Positions 13,917 to 16,221 of a stretch of DNA of 16,221 bases are shown one piece after another (within the stretch, counting starts at the first letter, position 1; every line of letters starts with the position of its first letter). Both the position numbers and the translations under genes were made by a program. Origin of the DNA: Clostridia bacterium (lineage in GTDB: Bacteria > Bacillota > Clostridia > Peptostreptococcales > Anaerovoracaceae); the NCBI GenBank assembly GCA_024403005.1, contig JAKSSQ010000012.1:1-16221 (forward strand), written 5' to 3'. Below the pieces are notes generated by a model that saw only the letters and a program-made list of their open reading frames with translations, did not search any database and was not told the DNA's origin.

Positions 13917-15587
13917 CTATTTAGCTTCGAGAATAGCGCCCTTGTCTGCAGAGGATACGAGAGAAGCATATCTGGAGAGATAGCCTGTCTTGATTCTCGG
14001 TTCGGGGCATACCCAGTTTGCTCTTCTTCTTGCAAATTCTTCGTCGGAAACCTTTGCATTGATAGTGCAGTTGGGGATATCGATAGCGATGATGTCGCCT
14101 TCTTCGATGAGCGCAATATTTCCGCCGGAAGCAGCTTCGGGGCTTACATGTCCGATGGAAGCACCTCTGGAAGCGCCGGAGAAACGACCGTCAGTAATGA
14201 GGGATACGCTTTCGCCGAGACCCATGCCGCAGATAGCGGATGTGGGGTTGAGCATTTCTCTCATGCCGGGGCCGCCCTTAGGACCTTCGTAACGGATAAC
14301 TACTACGTCGCCGGGAACGATCTTCTTAGCGTAGATTGCTGCGATTGCATCGTCTTCGCTGTCGAATACTCTTGCGGGACCTTCGTGAACCATCATTTCG
14401 GGAGCTGTAGCAGACTTCTTAACTACGCAGCCGTCAACAGCGATGTTGCCCTTGAGAACTGCGATGCCGCCTGTTTCGGAGAAGGGATTGTCGATAGGTC
14501 TGATTGTTTCAGGATCCTTGTTTTCAACATCTGCCAGGTTTTCAGCGATAGTCTTGCCTGTAGCGGTAATGCCTTCTGTGTGGAGGAGACCCTTCTTTGT
14601 GAGTTCCTTCATTACTGCATATACGCCGCCTGCAGCGTTAAGATTTTCCATGTATGTGAATCCTGCGGGAGCAAGATGGCACAGGTTGGGAGTTCTTTCG
14701 CTGATTGCGTTGGACTTATCGAAGCTGATTTCGATGCCTGCTTCGTGTGCGATAGCGGGCAGGTGAAGCATGGTATTTGTGGAGCAGCCGAGAGCCATGT
14801 CTACTGTTTCTGCATTTTCGAATGCAGCTTCGTTCATGATGTCTCTGGGCTTAATGTCCTTTTCTACCAGTTCCATGATCTTCATGCCTGTGTGCTTTGC
14901 AAGGCGGAGTCTTTCGGAGTAAACAGCGGGAATTGTGCCGTTTCCGCGCAGAGACATGCCGATTGCTTCTGTAAGGCAGTTCATGGAGTTAGCTGTGTAC
15001 ATACCGGAGCAGCTGCCGCATGTGGGGCAGCAGTTTTCTTCGTAATCCTTAAGGCCTGCTTCGTCCAGAGTTCCTGCATAGTAGGAACCTACTGCTTCGA
15101 AGATGTGGGACAGGCAGGTTTCCTTGCCGTCAGCCTTCAGGTGTCCTGCGAGCATGGGGCCGCCGGAGCAGAAGATTGTGGGGATGTTGAGTCTTGCAGC
15201 TGCCATGAGCAGACCGGGAACGTTCTTGTCGCAGTTGGGAATCATAACGAGTCCGTCGAACTGGTGAGCCATGGTCATTGCTTCTGTAGAGTCTGCAATC
15301 AGTTCTCTTGTAACAAGAGAGTACTTCATACCAACGTGACCCATTGCAATACCGTCGCAAACGGCGATAGCGGGGAACATGATGGGAGTACCGCCGGCTG
15401 CACGTACGCCTGCCTTAACTGCTTCGCAGATCTTGTCCAGGTTCATGTGGCCGGGAATGATTTCGTTATAGGAACTTACAATACCGATAAGAGGTTTTGC
15501 CAGTTCTTCGTCTGTATAACCCAGAGCGTACAGAAGGCTTCTGCTGGGAGCCTGGGAAATACCGGATTTCATAACATCGGAACGCAT
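13917..15587 (-). CDS. ilvD: Dihydroxy-acid dehydratase
   Basis: 556 residues, normal length for this family. It dehydrates 2,3-dihydroxy-isovalerate and 2,3-dihydroxy-3-methylvalerate to the 2-oxo acids that become valine, leucine and isoleucine. Iron-sulfur ligands are visible as Cys119 (MIPNCDKNVPG) and the CCPTCGSCSGMYTANSMNC segment (186-204). The third Cys of [2Fe-2S]-type enzymes, in 'PCN', is replaced by PGHMNL (45-50), as in the E. coli enzyme. An oxygen-labile [4Fe-4S] cluster is therefore likely, fitting an anaerobe. The C-terminal half has GRFSGASRGASIGHVSPEAA and GDIIAIDIPN. AAGGAG lies 8 bases before the ATG, and the gene starts 28 bases after ilvC. Confidence 0.97.
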   Translation of the reverse strand: MRSDVMKSGISQAPSRSLLYALGYTDEELAKPLIGIVSSYNEIIPGHMNLDKICEAVKAGVRAAGGTPIMFPAIAVCDGIAMGHVGMKYSLVTRELIADSTEAMTMAHQFDGLVMIPNCDKNVPGLLMAAARLNIPTIFCSGGPMLAGHLKADGKETCLSHIFEAVGSYYAGTLDEAGLKDYEENCCPTCGSCSGMYTANSMNCLTEAIGMSLRGNGTIPAVYSERLRLAKHTGMKIMELVEKDIKPRDIMNEAAFENAETVDMALGCSTNTMLHLPAIAHEAGIEISFDKSNAISERTPNLCHLAPAGFTYMENLNAAGGVYAVMKELTKKGLLHTEGITATGKTIAENLADVENKDPETIRPIDNPFSETGGIAVLKGNIAVDGCVVKKSATAPEMMVHEGPARVFDSEDDAIAAIYAKKIVPGDVVVIRYEGPKGGPGMREMLNPTSAICGMGLGESVSLITDGRFSGASRGASIGHVSPEAASGGNIALIEEGDIIAIDIPNCTINAKVSDEEFARRRANWVCPEPRIKTGYLSRYASLVSSADKGAILEAK

Positions 15588-15615
15588 TTATAATTCTCCT
15601 TAGTTAATGCAAATA

Positions 15616-16221
15616 TTAGTTGGAAGCGTTGTCGAGGCCCTTATCGCCGTCGTTGCCGTCCTTCCAGAGCATGTGGTCTCTGAGTTCCTTACCAACGATT
15701 TCCATCTGGTGCTTAGCAAGCAGTTCTCTCTTGGAGTTGAAGAATGTTCTGCCGTTCTTGTTTTCAGCAATCCACTTACCAGCGAATGTACCGTCCTGAA
15801 TGTCAGCGAGAACCTTTCTCATGTTGGACTTAATTTCTTCGTGGGGCAGTACTCTGGGTCCGGATACGTATTCGCCGTATTCAGCTGTATCGGAGATGGA
15901 GTAGTTCATGCCTGCAATACCAGCCTTGTTTACGAGGTCGATGATGAGCTTCATTTCGTGGATGCATTCGAAGTATGCGTTTTCAGGAGCATAACCAGCT
16001 TCGCAGAGAACTTCGAAACCGCACTGCATAAGGTCTACTACGCCGCCGCAGAGAACTGTCTGTTCGCCGAACAGGTCTGTTTCTGTTTCGTCGTGCATTG
16101 TTGTTTCCATAACGCCAGCTCTTGCGCCGCCGATACCAGCGATGTAAGCGAGAGCGATGTCCTGGCACTTGCCGGAAGCGTCCTGTTCAACAGCGATGAG
16201 GCAGGGAACGCCCTTGCCGCC
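15616..16221 (-). CDS. ilvC: Ketol-acid reductoisomerase (NADP+), C-terminal part
   Basis: The last 201 codons of a gene whose start lies beyond the right edge; the frame is open right to base 16221. The enzyme rearranges and reduces 2-acetolactate or 2-aceto-2-hydroxybutyrate to the dihydroxy acids used by IlvD. The visible part contains GVPCLIAVEQDASGKCQDIA, GIGGARAGVMETT, the Mg2+-binding ETETDLFGEQTVLCGG (metal Asp and Glu), the second metal Glu region YFECIHEMKLIIDL, and NYSISDTAEYGEY. It ends in a short acidic tail (GNDGDKGLDNASN). Only one knotted domain is present, so it is class I. It is the first visible gene of the ilvC-ilvD-ATPase-aminotransferase unit; the promoter and any leader are outside the window. 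Confidence 0.97.
   Translation of the reverse strand, partial: GGKGVPCLIAVEQDASGKCQDIALAYIAGIGGARAGVMETTMHDETETDLFGEQTVLCGGVVDLMQCGFEVLCEAGYAPENAYFECIHEMKLIIDLVNKAGIAGMNYSISDTAEYGEYVSGPRVLPHEEIKSNMRKVLADIQDGTFAGKWIAENKNGRTFFNSKRELLAKHQMEIVGKELRDHMLWKDGNDGDKGLDNASN

Noticed and set aside
15616..16110. Reading the ilvC fragment as a 164-residue protein starting at an internal Met
   Set aside because: The frame continues open to the window edge with conserved KARI sequence (GVPCLIAVEQDASG), so the gene is cut by the window, not short.
1..16221. CRISPR arrays, insertion sequences, prophage genes, tRNA or rRNA genes
   Set aside because: No regularly spaced direct repeats, transposase or integrase genes, or RNA-gene signatures were seen on either strand.

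Overview
The window looks like chromosomal DNA from an anaerobic Bacillota, most likely a Clostridia/Eubacteriales member. This is inferred from strong AGGAGG-type ribosome binding sites, sigma-A-like promoters, short hairpin terminators between most transcription units, and the gene content: a flavin split-barrel protein of the nitroimidazole-reductase type, an EF-G paralogue, a DUF815 ATPase and an IlvD of the E. coli-like, oxygen-labile type. No species can be named from sequence alone. Coding density is high, and every gene but one lies on the minus strand, so the left end of the window is downstream. No tRNA, rRNA, CRISPR array, insertion sequence or prophage gene is visible.

From right to left (direction of transcription). 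An ilv operon enters at the right edge: the C-terminal 201 codons of ilvC, then ilvD, a DUF815-type AAA+ ATPase and a fold-type I aminotransferase. Gaps are 28, 11 and 16 bases, and a terminator near 11360-11383 closes the unit. Next come an MBL-fold hydrolase (10658-11302) and the only plus-strand gene, a LysR-type regulator (9661-10560), the two converging on a shared hairpin. The regulator is divergent from a trans-sulfuration PLP enzyme (8287-9471). The 189-base spacer between them holds a good sigma-A promoter, a 10-bp inverted repeat with a 7-base spacer overlapping its -35 box, and an overlapping 25-codon upstream ORF.

The lyase ends in a hairpin that nearly touches the ribosome binding site of the next gene (7006-8196). 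That gene encodes what I read as an N-terminal FMN-binding pyridoxamine-oxidase-like split barrel fused to a C-terminal TerD-like domain. This is the most unusual protein in the window. Then come a stand-alone AMP-forming acyl-CoA synthetase whose promoter -35 sits inside a 22-bp palindrome, asparaginyl-tRNA synthetase, a divergent EF-G-like GTPase lacking the catalytic His after its DTPG motif, a YeiH-type (UPF0324) membrane transporter, and the start of a second small split-barrel flavoprotein cut by the left edge.

Functionally the window mixes branched-chain amino acid synthesis, sulfur amino acid metabolism under probable LysR control, fatty-acid activation, translation and probable stress or redox flavoproteins. 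Many minus-strand genes contain almost no TTA, CTA or TCA codons. This creates very long but probably meaningless codon-aligned ORFs on the opposite strand.
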